A stretch of 64,000 nt of DNA from Nocardia exalbida NBRC 100660. Its GTDB lineage: Bacteria; Actinomycetota; Actinomycetes; Mycobacteriales; Mycobacteriaceae. The number at the start of each line of letters is the position of its first letter. Positions within the stretch are counted from its first letter, which is position 1. Where the stretch lies: the NCBI RefSeq assembly GCF_000308575.1, contig NZ_BAFZ01000068.1, forward strand, positions 1 through 64,000, given 5' to 3'. Below, one piece after another: positions 24,605 through 33,457 of this stretch. Under the pieces are notes generated by a model that was not told where the DNA came from, ran no database searches, and worked only from the letters and a program-made list of their open reading frames with translations. The position numbers and the translations under genes are program-made.

Positions 24605-25732
24605 TCACAGGACCGTGAGGCCGTGCGGCCGCTTGTTCAGGGATTCGCCGCCCTCGTCGGTGACCACCACGATGTCCTCGATGCGCGCGCCCCACTCGCC
24701 GCGGAAGTAGATGCCGGGCTCGACGCTGAATGCCATGCCGGGCCGCAGGACGAGGTCGTTGCCCGCGACGATGTAGGGCTCCTCGTGCACCGACAGGCCG
24801 ATGCCGTGGCCGGTGCGGTGCACGAAAGCGGGCCCGAAACCGGCTGCGGTCAACGGGTTTCGCGCCGCGGCGTCCACCGCGGCCGCGGTGACGCCGGGAC
24901 GGACGGCCGCCACCGCCGCCGCCTGGGCGCTTTCCAGTTCGGCGTACCGGGCGGCCACCTCCGGGTCGGGTTCGCCCAGGACGTAGGTACGGGTGGAGTC
25001 GGAGTAGTAGCCGGGCTCGACCGGGCCGCCGATGTCGACGACCACCACGTCCCCGGCCTCGATCCGGCGTTCGGACACGCCGTGATGGGGGTCCGCGCCG
25101 TGCGGACCGCTGCCGACGATGACGAACGCCGCCTCGGTATGTCCCTCGGCGAGGATCGCGACTTCGATATCGCGGCCGACCTCTGCCTCGGTCCGCCCCA
25201 CCTGCAAGAGCTCCCCCATCCGAGCGTGCACCCGGTCGATCGCGGCGCCCGCCCGGCGCAGGGCGTCCACCTCGGCCGGGTCCTTGATCATGCGCAGTTC
25301 GCGCAGCACGGGGGTGGCCGATACCGGCAGACCGGTGAACGACTCGGCCAGCGGCAGCAGATGCAGCGCGGGCATCACATCGGCCACGGCCACCCGGGAG
25401 CCCACGTGCAGCGCGGACTTCACCAGGCCGTACGGGTTCGTGCCGTCGACCCAGTCCAGCACTTGCAGGCCCAGTTCACCCGCCGCGGAGCCCTCCAGCG
25501 ACGCCAGCTCCAGTTTCGGGATCACGACCGACGGCGTGGCCCCGTCCGCCGGGATCACCAGGCAGGTCAGCCGCTCGAACGACTCGGCCGCCGAGCCGAT
25601 CAGGTAGCGCAGGTCCGGCCCGGGGGTGACCAGCAAAGCGTCGAGATGGGCGGCCCGCATCAGCTCCACTGCCCGCTCCAGCCGGGCACCGTAGACGTCC
25701 GCCGCGAACCTCGATTCCGTATGCGAGCTCAT
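24605..25732 (-). CDS. pepE: M24 family Xaa-Pro dipeptidase PepE/PepQ
   Basis: A 375-residue two-metal cytosolic peptidase that cleaves X-Pro dipeptides. The creatinase-like N-terminal domain (about residues 10-150) precedes the pita-bread catalytic domain. The five metal ligands are visible: Asp in VVVVDIGG, Asp in YYSDSTRTY, His in RTGHGIGLSVHEEP, Glu in SVEPGIYF and Glu in ARIEDIVVV. The ATG 25732 gives MSSHTESRFAADVY; the longer open frame to 26062 overlaps the divergent exonuclease gene and is not credible. The position corresponds to pepE (Rv2089c), next to the Rv2090 exonuclease. Confidence 0.93.
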   Translation of the reverse strand: MSSHTESRFAADVYGARLERAVELMRAAHLDALLVTPGPDLRYLIGSAAESFERLTCLVIPADGATPSVVIPKLELASLEGSAAGELGLQVLDWVDGTNPYGLVKSALHVGSRVAVADVMPALHLLPLAESFTGLPVSATPVLRELRMIKDPAEVDALRRAGAAIDRVHARMGELLQVGRTEAEVGRDIEVAILAEGHTEAAFVIVGSGPHGADPHHGVSERRIEAGDVVVVDIGGPVEPGYYSDSTRTYVLGEPDPEVAARYAELESAQAAAVAAVRPGVTAAAVDAAARNPLTAAGFGPAFVHRTGHGIGLSVHEEPYIVAGNDLVLRPGMAFSVEPGIYFRGEWGARIEDIVVVTDEGGESLNKRPHGLTVL

Positions 25733-25816
25733 TCGTCCGACGTTACCTGCCGGGCGCGTGGGAGGAACGCCGAACTTCGCCAGGGCGCTGTCGGTGCAGG
25801 CGAGTAGCCTCGGCCC

Positions 25817-26782
25817 GTGACCTCTGCTGCCGGTGGGCCCCTGTTGCTGTTGGACGGCGCCAGTCTGTGGTTCCGCGCGTTCCACGCCATCCCCGACAAG
25901 ATCACCGCGCCCGACGGGCGGTCGGTGAACGCGTTGCGCGGTTTCACCGACATGGTGGCGTCGCTGATCACCAAGTTCGCACCGAGCAGGCTGGTGGTGT
26001 GCCTGGATCTGGACTGGCGCCCGGCGTACCGGGTCGAGCTGGTGCCGTCCTACAAGGCACACCGGTTGGATACCTCACCGGACGCCGCACCCGGCGCCGA
26101 AACCGTTCCGGATACGCTCACCCCGCAGGTGGACATGATCCTGGAGGTGCTCGCCGCGGCGGGCATCGCGACCGGCGGCGCGGAGGGCCTGGAGGCCGAC
26201 GACGTGCTGGGCACTTTGGCCACCCGGGAGCGCACCGACGAGGTGATCGTGGTCAGCGGTGACCGCGACCTGTTGCAACTGGTACGAGACGAGCCGACGC
26301 CCCAGGTGCGGGTGCTCTACGCCGGACGGGGGCTGGCCAAGGCGGAACTCTTCGGCCCGGCCGAGGTATCGGCGAAGTACGGCGTACCGCTGCGAAACGC
26401 GGGCCCGGCCTATGCCGACATGGCCACGCTGCGCGGCGACGCCTCCGACGGCCTGCCGGGGGTGGCGGGCATCGGCGAGAAATCCGCCTCCACGCTGATC
26501 TCCCGTTACGGTTCCCTGGAAGCACTGGTCGCGGCCGTCGAGGACCCGGATGCCGAGCTGTCCCAAAGTGTGCGCGCCCGGCTGCGCGCCGCCGAGGACT
26601 ACCTGAAGGCCGCCGCGCCGGTGGTGCGAGTGGTCTGCGACGCCGAGGTCACCCTCTCGCGCAGTGATGCTCTCCCCACCGAACCCGCCGACCCGGACCG
26701 TCTGCGCGCTCTGGCCACCGCCTACAACGCCGAGAGCCCGGTGACGCGGTTGATCACCGCCCTCGCGGCCCGCCTCGGCTGA
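25817..26782 (+). CDS. 5'-3' exonuclease (Rv2090-like)
   Basis: A 321-residue stand-alone homolog of the DNA polymerase I 5'-nuclease domain, acting on flaps or RNA primers. Metal-binding segments are LLLDGASLWFRAFHA, GAEGLEADDVLGTLATRE-like acidic residues (GLEADDVLG) and VVSGDRDLLQLV. The helix-hairpin-helix is SDGLPGVAGIGEKSASTLIS. The GTG start at 25817 yields the expected N terminus. It is divergent from pepE, the same arrangement as Rv2089c/Rv2090. Downstream it converges with the DUF4333 gene across the tandem repeat array. Confidence 0.93.
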   Translation: MTSAAGGPLLLLDGASLWFRAFHAIPDKITAPDGRSVNALRGFTDMVASLITKFAPSRLVVCLDLDWRPAYRVELVPSYKAHRLDTSPDAAPGAETVPDTLTPQVDMILEVLAAAGIATGGAEGLEADDVLGTLATRERTDEVIVVSGDRDLLQLVRDEPTPQVRVLYAGRGLAKAELFGPAEVSAKYGVPLRNAGPAYADMATLRGDASDGLPGVAGIGEKSASTLISRYGSLEALVAAVEDPDAELSQSVRARLRAAEDYLKAAAPVVRVVCDAEVTLSRSDALPTEPADPDRLRALATAYNAESPVTRLITALAARLG

Positions 26783-26923
26783 ATCCGGGAGACGCGGAAG
26801 CCCCGCCGCATCACGCACGACAACTCCGGCCCGACCGAGCGAAGCTCTGAGCAGGCGCTGTTCGCGGCCCGGCTCACGGCTGGAGGGACGACGACCCCGG
26901 CGCAATCACACCGGCTCAACTAC

Positions 26924-27051
26924 AGGTTTCGAGCGAAGCGAGACCGAGCATGCGCGGTTCGCGGCCCGGCTCGCATCCGAGTGGCCGCCGCGTAGGCGAC
27001 GAAGGAGCAAGCGGCGGTCGCTCGGATACGAGCCATGAAGGGGCCGCGAAC
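26924..27051 (+). repeat. 128-bp hairpin repeat, copy A
   Basis: The element begins AGGTTTCGAGCGAAGCGAGA and ends GGGGCCGCGAAC. From 26957 to 27051 it folds into one long hairpin: GTTCGCGGCCC pairs with GGGCCGCGAAC, and GGCTCGCATCCGAG pairs with CTCGGATACGAGCC, with an inner CCGCCG/CGGCGG stem and a loop containing GACGAAGGAGCAAG. A closely matching copy, inverted, lies at 39419-39546; the first 29 bases are identical. This copy overlaps the first tandem unit. Confidence 0.85.
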
Positions 27052-27452
27052 ACCCAGTGCCGCAGGCGCTGGAAAAACCAATACAGCCCGGCTCGCATCC
27101 GAGTGGCCGCCGCGTAGGCGACGAAGGAGCAAGCGGCGGTCGCTCGGATGCGAGCCATGAGGGGGCCGCGAACACCCAGTGCCGCAGGCGCTGGAAAAAC
27201 CAGTACAGCCCGGCTCGCATCCGAGTGGCCGCCGCGTAGGCGACGAAGGAGCAAGCGGCGGTCGCTCGGATACGAGCCATGAAGGGGCCGCGAACACCCA
27301 GTGTCACAAGCGCTGGAAAAACCAATACAGCCCGGCTCGCATCCGAGTGGCCGCCGCGTACCCGAAGAAGGAGCAAGCGGCGGTCGTTCGGACGCGAGCC
27401 ACCAAGGGGCCGACGAACACCCAGCGCCGCAAGCGCTGGAAAAACCGGCACC
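26965..27452 (+). repeat. Tandem array of four 122-bp units
   Basis: Units start with CCCGGCTCGCATCCGAG at 26965, 27087, 27209 and 27331, exactly 122 bases apart. The first three are nearly identical; the fourth differs more and runs to the stop codon of the DUF4333 gene. Each unit has a large hairpin and a smaller one (CCAGTGCC GCA GGCGCTGG in units 1 and 2). Base changes in unit 4 keep the smaller stem paired (CCAGCGC with GCGCTGG). Its position between converging genes would suit transcription termination, but the copy number exceeds that need. Confidence 0.88.
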
Positions 27453-28145
27453 CTAGCTGGGGCGACCGACCTCATAGGTGCCGTCGTCCTTGGTGATCTT
27501 GATGTTCACCTTCTTGGCCTCGCCGCTGACCTTCACGCTGCATTCGAAGGTGGCGTCGACCTTGACTTCCTGTCCGGACGGGCAGGAGACGTCGCTGATG
27601 TCCTGGATGCCGTAGGAGTCCGACAGCACCTTCTTCACGCCGTCCTGCACCGCGGCCTGGTCCAGTTGGTCCTTGGCGGTCAGCACGAGCACGAGTGCGA
27701 CGATCGCGCCGACCACCGCGACGCCGAGCAGCGACAGACCGATGATCAGGCCTTTACCCTTGCCGCCCTGCTGCGGCGGCTGCTGGCCGGGAGCGCCCCA
27801 CTGCGGCTGGGGCTGCTGCGCTTGCCCCCACTGCGGCTGCTGCCCCTGCTGGCCCCAGTCCTGCTGCGGCTGGCCCCATTGCGGCTGGCCCTGCGCGGGC
27901 TGCTGACCCCACTGCGGCTGCTGCGGCTGCTGGCCCCACTGTTGCTGCTGCGGCTGACCCCACTGCTGCTGCGGTTGCTGCTGCTCACCCCAGTGCTGGG
28001 TCGGCTGGGCGGAGGCCGGGGTCTGCGGCTGACCACCCCATTGCTGCGTGGGACCGGCTCCGCCCGGCGCCTGCTGTCCACTCCACTGCTGGGTGGGATC
28101 GTTGCGTCCCTCCCCGGGGTCGTTCGGTCCGTACGGGCCGCTCAT
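27453..28145 (-). CDS. DUF4333 membrane protein with Q/W/P-rich N terminus (Rv2091c-like)
   Basis: A 230-residue protein. Residues 1 to about 130 are a low-complexity cytoplasmic region of repeated Gln-Trp-Gly-Gln-Pro blocks (QQQWGQPQ and similar). One transmembrane helix follows (GLIIGLSLLGVAVVGAIVAL), then an extracellular DUF4333 domain of about 80 residues with the conserved pair of cysteines in DVSCPSG and ATFECSVKV, probably a disulfide. The ATG 28145 follows GGAGGCAAGCAG. The function is unknown; position downstream of helY matches Rv2091c. The Gln-rich region could mediate self-association. The gene's 3' end is immediately followed by the 122-bp tandem repeats. Confidence 0.88.
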   Translation of the reverse strand: MSGPYGPNDPGEGRNDPTQQWSGQQAPGGAGPTQQWGGQPQTPASAQPTQHWGEQQQPQQQWGQPQQQQWGQQPQQPQWGQQPAQGQPQWGQPQQDWGQQGQQPQWGQAQQPQPQWGAPGQQPPQQGGKGKGLIIGLSLLGVAVVGAIVALVLVLTAKDQLDQAAVQDGVKKVLSDSYGIQDISDVSCPSGQEVKVDATFECSVKVSGEAKKVNIKITKDDGTYEVGRPS

Positions 28146-28308
28146 CTGCTTGCCTCCACTCGCATCGTTGTACACACGGTAGCCCCCCGCGTGGGCCTCG
28201 TCGCATGACACGACTATTCCGCCACGGTCGGTACGCGAAAGAAATCAAATCACAATCGAATCCGCCGTGTTGTTATTGCCGCCGCCGCGCGCCCGGCGCT
28301 CACGCCGC

Positions 28309-31011
28309 TCAGGCGGCGTCCACCGCCACGACGCCCCGGCGGATCGCCCGCACCGCCTTGGCCGCGGTGGCCGCGACCTCGGGATCGTCGGCGGTGCCGT
28401 GGATCTGGTCGAGCAGATCGATCACCTGCCTGCACCAGCGCACGAAATCACCGGCCGACAGCGGGGCGCCCTGGTCACCGCTGGCGAGCAACGACTCGGC
28501 CAATCCATCGCCCCGCGCCCATTTGTAGACGCCGTCGACGAAACCCAGATCGGGCTCCCTGGTCGGGGGCAATTTGTGCCGTGCTTCGTCGGATCGCAGC
28601 TCGGACCACACCCCGATAGTGGCGCCGACCGCCCGCCGGATCGGCGCCGTCGGACCGCTCGCGCCGAGATAGCCACCCTCCTGGCGGGATTCGTACACCA
28701 GGACCGACACCACGCCGGCAAGTTCGGCCGGACCGAGGCCGCGCCACAACCCCTTCCTGAGGCATTCGGCGACCAGCAGGTCGCTTTCGGCGTAGAGGCG
28801 AGCCAGCCTGCGTCCGTCCGGAGTCACCTCGCTCTCCTGCACGAATCCGCGTTCCTCCAGCAGGCCGAGGATGCGATCGAAGGTGCGCGCCAGCGAATTG
28901 GTGGTCGCGGCAACCTTCTGGCGCATCGCCTCCGTCTCGCGCAGCAGCCGGTTGTAGCGCTCACCCACCCGGGCCAGTTGCTCGCGGTCGGGCCGCGAGT
29001 GGGCCGGATGCGCGCGCAGGCTGCGGCGCAGCGTAGCCAGTTCCCGGTCGTCGGCAGCGGCGGACTGCCTGCCGCGCCGCGGCCTGCCCGGCACCGAGAT
29101 CCCCGTGCTGCGCAGCGCGGAGGCCAGATCGCGGCGGATGCGCGCGGTCCGGTGATCCACCCGGCGCGGCAGCCGCATGTGCCCGAGCGCCTCGGCGGGC
29201 ACCGGGAAGTCGGCGACCGACACCCGGCCGGCCCACTTGTCCTCGGTGAGCACCAGCGGCCGCGGATCGCCCGGGGTCGCGTCCGGCTCGAGGATCACCG
29301 CGAGCCCGGCGCGGCGGCCGGAGGGAATCGCCACCACGTCGCCACGCCGCAGCGCGCCGAGCGCGTCCACCGCGGCGCCTCGCCGGTCGGCGCGGCTCTG
29401 CTGGGTCAGCTGCCGCTCGCGCTGCTTGATCCGGTCGCGCAGCGACAGGTACTCCAGGAACCCGCCTTCCGCGCCGCCGATCTGGTCGCGCAGCTTGCGC
29501 AGCGCCGCCTCGTTGCGCTCGATGCCGCGCACCAGCCCGACCACCGACCGGTCCGCCTGGAACTGGGCGAACGACCGCTCCAGCAGGGTGCGCGATTCGT
29601 CGGCACCCATCCGGTCGATGAGGTTGATCGACATGTTGTAGCCCGGCCGGAACGAACTGCGCAGGGGGTAGGTGCGCGTCGAGGCGAGACCGGCGACCGC
29701 GCTGGTGTCCACCTCGGGCTGCCACAGCACCACCGCGTGGCCTTCGACATCGATGCCGCGCCGCCCCGCGCGCCCGGTCAGCTGGGTGTACTCGCCGGGC
29801 GTGAGTTCGGCGTGCGATTCGCCGTTGAACTTGACCAGCCGCTCCAGCACGACGGTGCGCGCGGGCATGTTGATGCCGAGGGCCAGCGTTTCGGTGGCGA
29901 AGACGGCACGCACCAGCCCCTTGACGAACAGTTCCTCGACGGTGTGCCGGAACGCGGGCAGCATCCCGGCGTGGTGCGCGGCCAGGCCGCGGTGCAGCGC
30001 CTCGCGCCACTCCCAGTAACCGAGCACCTCGAGATCGGTCTTGGGCAGATCACCGGTGTGCTTGTCGATGATCGCGTCGACCTCGTCGCGCTCCTCCGGA
30101 CGGCTCAGGTCGAGCCGTGAACGCAGGCACTGCGCGAGCGCGCCGTCGCAACCCGCACGGCTGAAGATGAACGTGATCGCGGGCAGCAGGCCCTCTTCGT
30201 CCAGTTTGGCGAGCACCTCCGGCCGCGGCAGCGGACGGAAATCCCGGCGCGGGCCGCCGCGGCCGTTGCGCTGGGGGCCCCAGCTGTTCATCCGGTCGGC
30301 GGTCTCGCGGTGGCGGATGAACCGCACCAGGTCCTCGTCGACGAGCACCTTCTGTTCGGTGGATTTGGTGTCGAACAGGTCGAACATCCGCCGCCCCACC
30401 ATGACGTGCTGCCACAGCGGCACGGGCCTGGTCTCGTCGACCACCACCGCGGTGTCGCCGCGCACGGTTTCCATCCAGGCACCGAACTCCTCGGCATTGC
30501 TCACCGTGGCCGAAAGGCTGACCAGCCGCACGTCCGGAGGCAGGTGCAGGATGACCTCTTCCCACACGGCGCCGCGGAACCGGTCGGCGAGGTAGTGCAC
30601 CTCGTCCATCACGACGTAGGACAGTCCGCGCAGCGCGTCCGAGGAGGCGTAGAGCATGTTGCGCAGCACCTCGGTGGTCATCACGACCACCGGAGCGCCC
30701 GGGTTGATCGATTGGTCGCCGGTGAGCAGTCCGACGCTGTCACGGCCGTAGCGCTCGGTGAGGTCGGCGAACTTCTGGTTCGACAGCGCCTTGATGGGCG
30801 TGGTGTAGAAGCACTTCCCACCGGCCGCCAGCGCCAGGTGAACGGCGAACTCGCCCACGACCGTCTTGCCCGCGCCCGTCGGCGCGCAGACCAAGACGCT
30901 GTGGCCTTCCTCGAGCGCCGCACAGGCAGCACGCTGAAAGGGATCCAGCCGGAACTTCAGTTCCGCGGAAAATACGGCCAACTCGCCCGTCTGCGACCGG
31001 TCATCTGTCAC
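28309..31011 (-). CDS. helY: ATP-dependent DEAD/DEAH-box RNA helicase HelY
   Basis: A 900-residue Ski2/Mtr4-like superfamily 2 helicase. Walker A is CAPTGAGKT (ending at residue 50), motif II is DEVH (138-141), and motif VI is QLTGRAGRRGID. The middle has an insertion and the C-terminal 180 residues form the DSHCT helical domain (MRQKVAATTNSLARTFDRIL onward). It probably unwinds structured RNA or DNA. The GTG at 31011 lies three bases after the tatC stop, so tatA, tatC and helY probably share a transcript as in mycobacteria (Rv2094c-Rv2092c). Confidence 0.95.
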   Translation of the reverse strand: MTDDRSQTGELAVFSAELKFRLDPFQRAACAALEEGHSVLVCAPTGAGKTVVGEFAVHLALAAGGKCFYTTPIKALSNQKFADLTERYGRDSVGLLTGDQSINPGAPVVVMTTEVLRNMLYASSDALRGLSYVVMDEVHYLADRFRGAVWEEVILHLPPDVRLVSLSATVSNAEEFGAWMETVRGDTAVVVDETRPVPLWQHVMVGRRMFDLFDTKSTEQKVLVDEDLVRFIRHRETADRMNSWGPQRNGRGGPRRDFRPLPRPEVLAKLDEEGLLPAITFIFSRAGCDGALAQCLRSRLDLSRPEERDEVDAIIDKHTGDLPKTDLEVLGYWEWREALHRGLAAHHAGMLPAFRHTVEELFVKGLVRAVFATETLALGINMPARTVVLERLVKFNGESHAELTPGEYTQLTGRAGRRGIDVEGHAVVLWQPEVDTSAVAGLASTRTYPLRSSFRPGYNMSINLIDRMGADESRTLLERSFAQFQADRSVVGLVRGIERNEAALRKLRDQIGGAEGGFLEYLSLRDRIKQRERQLTQQSRADRRGAAVDALGALRRGDVVAIPSGRRAGLAVILEPDATPGDPRPLVLTEDKWAGRVSVADFPVPAEALGHMRLPRRVDHRTARIRRDLASALRSTGISVPGRPRRGRQSAAADDRELATLRRSLRAHPAHSRPDREQLARVGERYNRLLRETEAMRQKVAATTNSLARTFDRILGLLEERGFVQESEVTPDGRRLARLYAESDLLVAECLRKGLWRGLGPAELAGVVSVLVYESRQEGGYLGASGPTAPIRRAVGATIGVWSELRSDEARHKLPPTREPDLGFVDGVYKWARGDGLAESLLASGDQGAPLSAGDFVRWCRQVIDLLDQIHGTADDPEVAATAAKAVRAIRRGVVAVDAA

Positions 31012-31014
31012 TCG

Positions 31015-31968
31015 TCAGAGCGTATCGGAGTAGTCCGACACCGGTCGTGTGGATTTCTCCGCGGGGGTGGTGAGCGACTCGGCCGGATCGATCGGCTCCG
31101 GGGAGCCCAGATCGGAGGCCTCCTCGTCGGACAACGCACCGAGGCCCTCGCGCTCCTTGCGCGCCCGGCGGCGGTCGTTGATCCGGGAGAACTGGATCGC
31201 CACTTCGAACAACACCGTCAGCGCCAACGCCAGCGCCAGCATCGAGAAGGGATCCTGCGGCGTCACGATCGCCGCGAACACGAACAAACCGAAGGTGATC
31301 CCGCGACGCCACGCCTTGAGCCGCTGATAGGTCAGCACTCCCACGAGGTTCAACCCGACGATCAGCAACGGCGTCTCGAAACTGACCCCGAAGATGATCA
31401 GCAATTGCAGGATGAAACTGAAATACTGCGACCCGCTCAGCGCCGTGATCTGCACGTTGTCACCGATGGTCAGCAGGAAGCTCAACGCGTGCGCGATCAC
31501 CACATAGGCCAGCACCGCCCCCGCGGCGAACAACACCGTGCCCGAGGAAACGAACCCGATCGCGTACTTGCGTTCCTTGGCATACAGCCCCGGGGTGATG
31601 AACGCCCACAGCTGGTACAGCCAGATCGGCGCCGCCAGCACGACGCCCGCGGTCATGCCGACCTTCAATCGCAACGTGAACTGCTCGAACGGCGCGGTGG
31701 CCAGCAGACGGCACGCCCCGTCCTGGCTCAACGTCGCTCGTGCCGAGGCGGGCAGCGAACAGTACGGCCCGCGCAGGATCTCACCCAGGCTCTCGACCCC
31801 CAGGAACCCGTGGCCGTACCACAGGAATCCCAGCACCGTCGTCGCGATCACCGCCGCGATCGACACCAGCAACCGGTACCGCAGCTCCTGCAGATGCTCG
31901 ACCAACGACATCGTGCCGTCGGGATTCGTCCTGCGCTTGCTACGCCGCGGATCGAACGGGATTCGCAT
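31015..31968 (-). CDS. tatC: Twin-arginine translocase subunit TatC
   Basis: A 317-residue TatC, the receptor that binds twin-arginine signal peptides in the cytoplasmic membrane. The N-terminal signature MSLVEHLQELRYRLLVSIAA and the loop FITPGLYAKERKYAI are conserved, and six hydrophobic helices are visible. FGVSFETPLLIVGLNLVGVL is the normal fourth or fifth helix region, where the conserved Glu sits. The tail after about residue 260 is charged and acidic and looks unstructured. It lies between tatA and helY. A hairpin in the tatA-tatC gap may set the ratio of the two subunits, since TatA is needed in excess. Confidence 0.97.
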   Translation of the reverse strand: MRIPFDPRRSKRRTNPDGTMSLVEHLQELRYRLLVSIAAVIATTVLGFLWYGHGFLGVESLGEILRGPYCSLPASARATLSQDGACRLLATAPFEQFTLRLKVGMTAGVVLAAPIWLYQLWAFITPGLYAKERKYAIGFVSSGTVLFAAGAVLAYVVIAHALSFLLTIGDNVQITALSGSQYFSFILQLLIIFGVSFETPLLIVGLNLVGVLTYQRLKAWRRGITFGLFVFAAIVTPQDPFSMLALALALTVLFEVAIQFSRINDRRRARKEREGLGALSDEEASDLGSPEPIDPAESLTTPAEKSTRPVSDYSDTL

Positions 31969-32025
31969 GGTTGGTGATCGCCCCTGGGGTCACGTGCCTC
32001 GCTCAGCTCGGCAACAGCACTGAGT

Positions 32026-32051
32026 CCGGAGTGAGCTGTTCCTCACTCCGG
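32026..32051 (-). terminator. Hairpin between tatA and tatC
   Basis: Perfect ten-base arms, CCGGAGTGAG and CTCACTCCGG, enclose six bases in the 98-base gap. It may partly terminate transcription after tatA or protect the tatA message, giving more TatA than TatC. No T-tract follows. Confidence 0.5.
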
Positions 32052-32066
32052 CGCGAGCGGATCCGC

Positions 32067-32324
32067 TCAGACCGACTTCGGCTCGGTACGGGGCTCGGTG
32101 GCCTGCGGCGACTGCTGCGCGGCAGGCAGCTGCGGTGCGGGCTGCTGAGCCGGCGCGCCGCCGTCGGACGCGTTGCTCTCGTGCTGCATCTGACTGACCT
32201 CGCTCTTGAAGATGCGCAACGACCGGCCCAGGCTGCGGGCCGCGTCGGGCATCCGCTTCGCGCCGAAGAACATCACGAAAACCACCGCAATGATCAGCCA
32301 GTGCCAGATGCTCAGACTGCCCAT
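32067..32324 (-). CDS. tatA: Twin-arginine translocase subunit TatA
   Basis: An 85-residue TatA, the subunit that forms the membrane-weakening pore of the Tat system. One N-terminal helix, IWHWLIIAVVFVMFFGAKRM, is followed by the conserved hinge FGAKRMPDAARSLGRSLRIF, an amphipathic helix, and a disordered Gln/Pro/Glu-rich tail. The ATG is preceded by TTGGGAGGTAG. The order tatA, tatC, helY matches M. tuberculosis. TatB is not encoded here. Confidence 0.96.
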   Translation of the reverse strand: MGSLSIWHWLIIAVVFVMFFGAKRMPDAARSLGRSLRIFKSEVSQMQHESNASDGGAPAQQPAPQLPAAQQSPQATEPRTEPKSV

Positions 32325-32388
32325 GATCTACCTCCCAAGACTGTGATGCCTCGATGCTACCGGACCGTGACGTGCGCGAACGCTGCCG

Positions 32389-33435
32389 TCACTGCTCGTT
32401 CGCCCCGCGTCCGGGCACGGGGGCCGCGGCCTCCCGCAACTGGCCGAGCAATTCCCGGCCGGTCCACGCGCGCCTGCCGCCCTGCTCGGCGGCGACGATC
32501 AATTCGATCAACCGCTGATTCACCGGTGTCGGCATCCCGACCATCGCGCCCAGTCCCACGATTTCTCCGCACAACCAGGAGATTTCGGTCTTACGGCCCA
32601 GTTCCAGGTCGTCCGCCATGGACGAACGCGCCATCGGATCGATGGCCAGCACCTGTCCGGCCACCCGCTGGAACAGGCCGTCGGGGACGGTCAGCAGCAT
32701 GGCCATCACCCGGGGCGGCAGCGGAGTCAGCCGGGCGGGGCGAATTCGCGCCCTCTTCATCGTCGCGAGCGCTTCGCGCTGGGTCAGCGCGAGACAGCGA
32801 CGGTAGTCCCGCTCGGCGAGCTCCTCCCGCAGCGGGCGCCCCGACAGCGCGTTGATCGGGTTGTTGAGGTTGAGCAGGAGCTTCGCCCACTGCACCGGGC
32901 GCAGGTCGGGATACCGCCGCAAGCCGAGTCCCGCCCGCTCGAACACCTCCAGGTACGGCGCCAGCGCCGGGTCGTCCTGCACCGCGAGCCCGCCCTCGGT
33001 GCCGCGATGGAAACGGCCGCCCGGATGGTGTACGACATTGAACATCACCATGCCTGCCAGCACCACGCAATGCGGCAGGATCTCGCGGATCACCGAGTCG
33101 TTGCCGATACCGTTCTGCAGGCTGAGCACCACGGTGCCCGGCCTGATCTTGCCCGCGAGATCGCGCACCGCCGCCGCTGTCGCCGCCGATTTCACCGTGA
33201 CCAGCACCAAATCGGCCGATCCGACGTCATCCGGTTCGGTGGCGCGGTGGAATCGGTCCGCGGGTAACGCCTCGTCACCGCCGTCGAGGTCGGTGAGCCG
33301 GAGCCCGGAGGCGCCGAGTTCGTCGAGCACCCGTCGGCGGCCGACCAGGGTGACCTCCGCGCCCGCCACGCCGAGTTTGCCGCCGACGAAGTTACCGATG
33401 CTGCCCGCGCCTACCACCAGCACACGACTGTTCAT
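32389..33435 (-). CDS. Ketopantoate reductase family protein (PanE/ApbA)
   Basis: A 348-residue NADPH-dependent reductase of the 2-dehydropantoate 2-reductase family, whose classical reaction feeds pantothenate synthesis. The N-terminal Rossmann motif is VLVVGAGSIGNFVGGKL, the substrate loop includes VVLSLQNGIGNDS, and the catalytic lysine lies in WAKLLLNLNNPINAL. Family members also act on other 2-keto acids, so the substrate is not certain. The ATG at 33435 gives the expected beginning; an open extension to 34062 overlaps pafC. The gene sits between pafC and tatA, where mycobacteria have no gene, so it is an insertion relative to that order. The 22-base gap suggests co-transcription with pafC. 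Confidence 0.85.
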   Translation of the reverse strand: MNSRVLVVGAGSIGNFVGGKLGVAGAEVTLVGRRRVLDELGASGLRLTDLDGGDEALPADRFHRATEPDDVGSADLVLVTVKSAATAAAVRDLAGKIRPGTVVLSLQNGIGNDSVIREILPHCVVLAGMVMFNVVHHPGGRFHRGTEGGLAVQDDPALAPYLEVFERAGLGLRRYPDLRPVQWAKLLLNLNNPINALSGRPLREELAERDYRRCLALTQREALATMKRARIRPARLTPLPPRVMAMLLTVPDGLFQRVAGQVLAIDPMARSSMADDLELGRKTEISWLCGEIVGLGAMVGMPTPVNQRLIELIVAAEQGGRRAWTGRELLGQLREAAAPVPGRGANEQ

Positions 33436-33457
33436 GCCGGTAGGGCCTCGTCGTCTC

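Larger units (their letters stand above)
26783..27452. other. Repeat-filled intergenic region between converging genes
   Basis: No gene is supported in these 670 bases. The left part (26783-26923) holds a degraded copy of the repeat's flank, with GTTCGCGGCCCGGCTC at 26860 and a GAGCGAAGC-type segment before it. The rest is the 128-bp element and the tandem array given separately. Open frames on both strands here are translations of the repeat and start or stop within it. Confidence 0.7.

Noticed and set aside
26965..27452. CRISPR array
   Set aside because: The units are contiguous 122-base repeats without variable spacers, and no cas genes are near.
26906..27496. Proteins encoded in the repeat region on both strands
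   Set aside because: The translations simply repeat with the DNA unit and have no start signals or family features.
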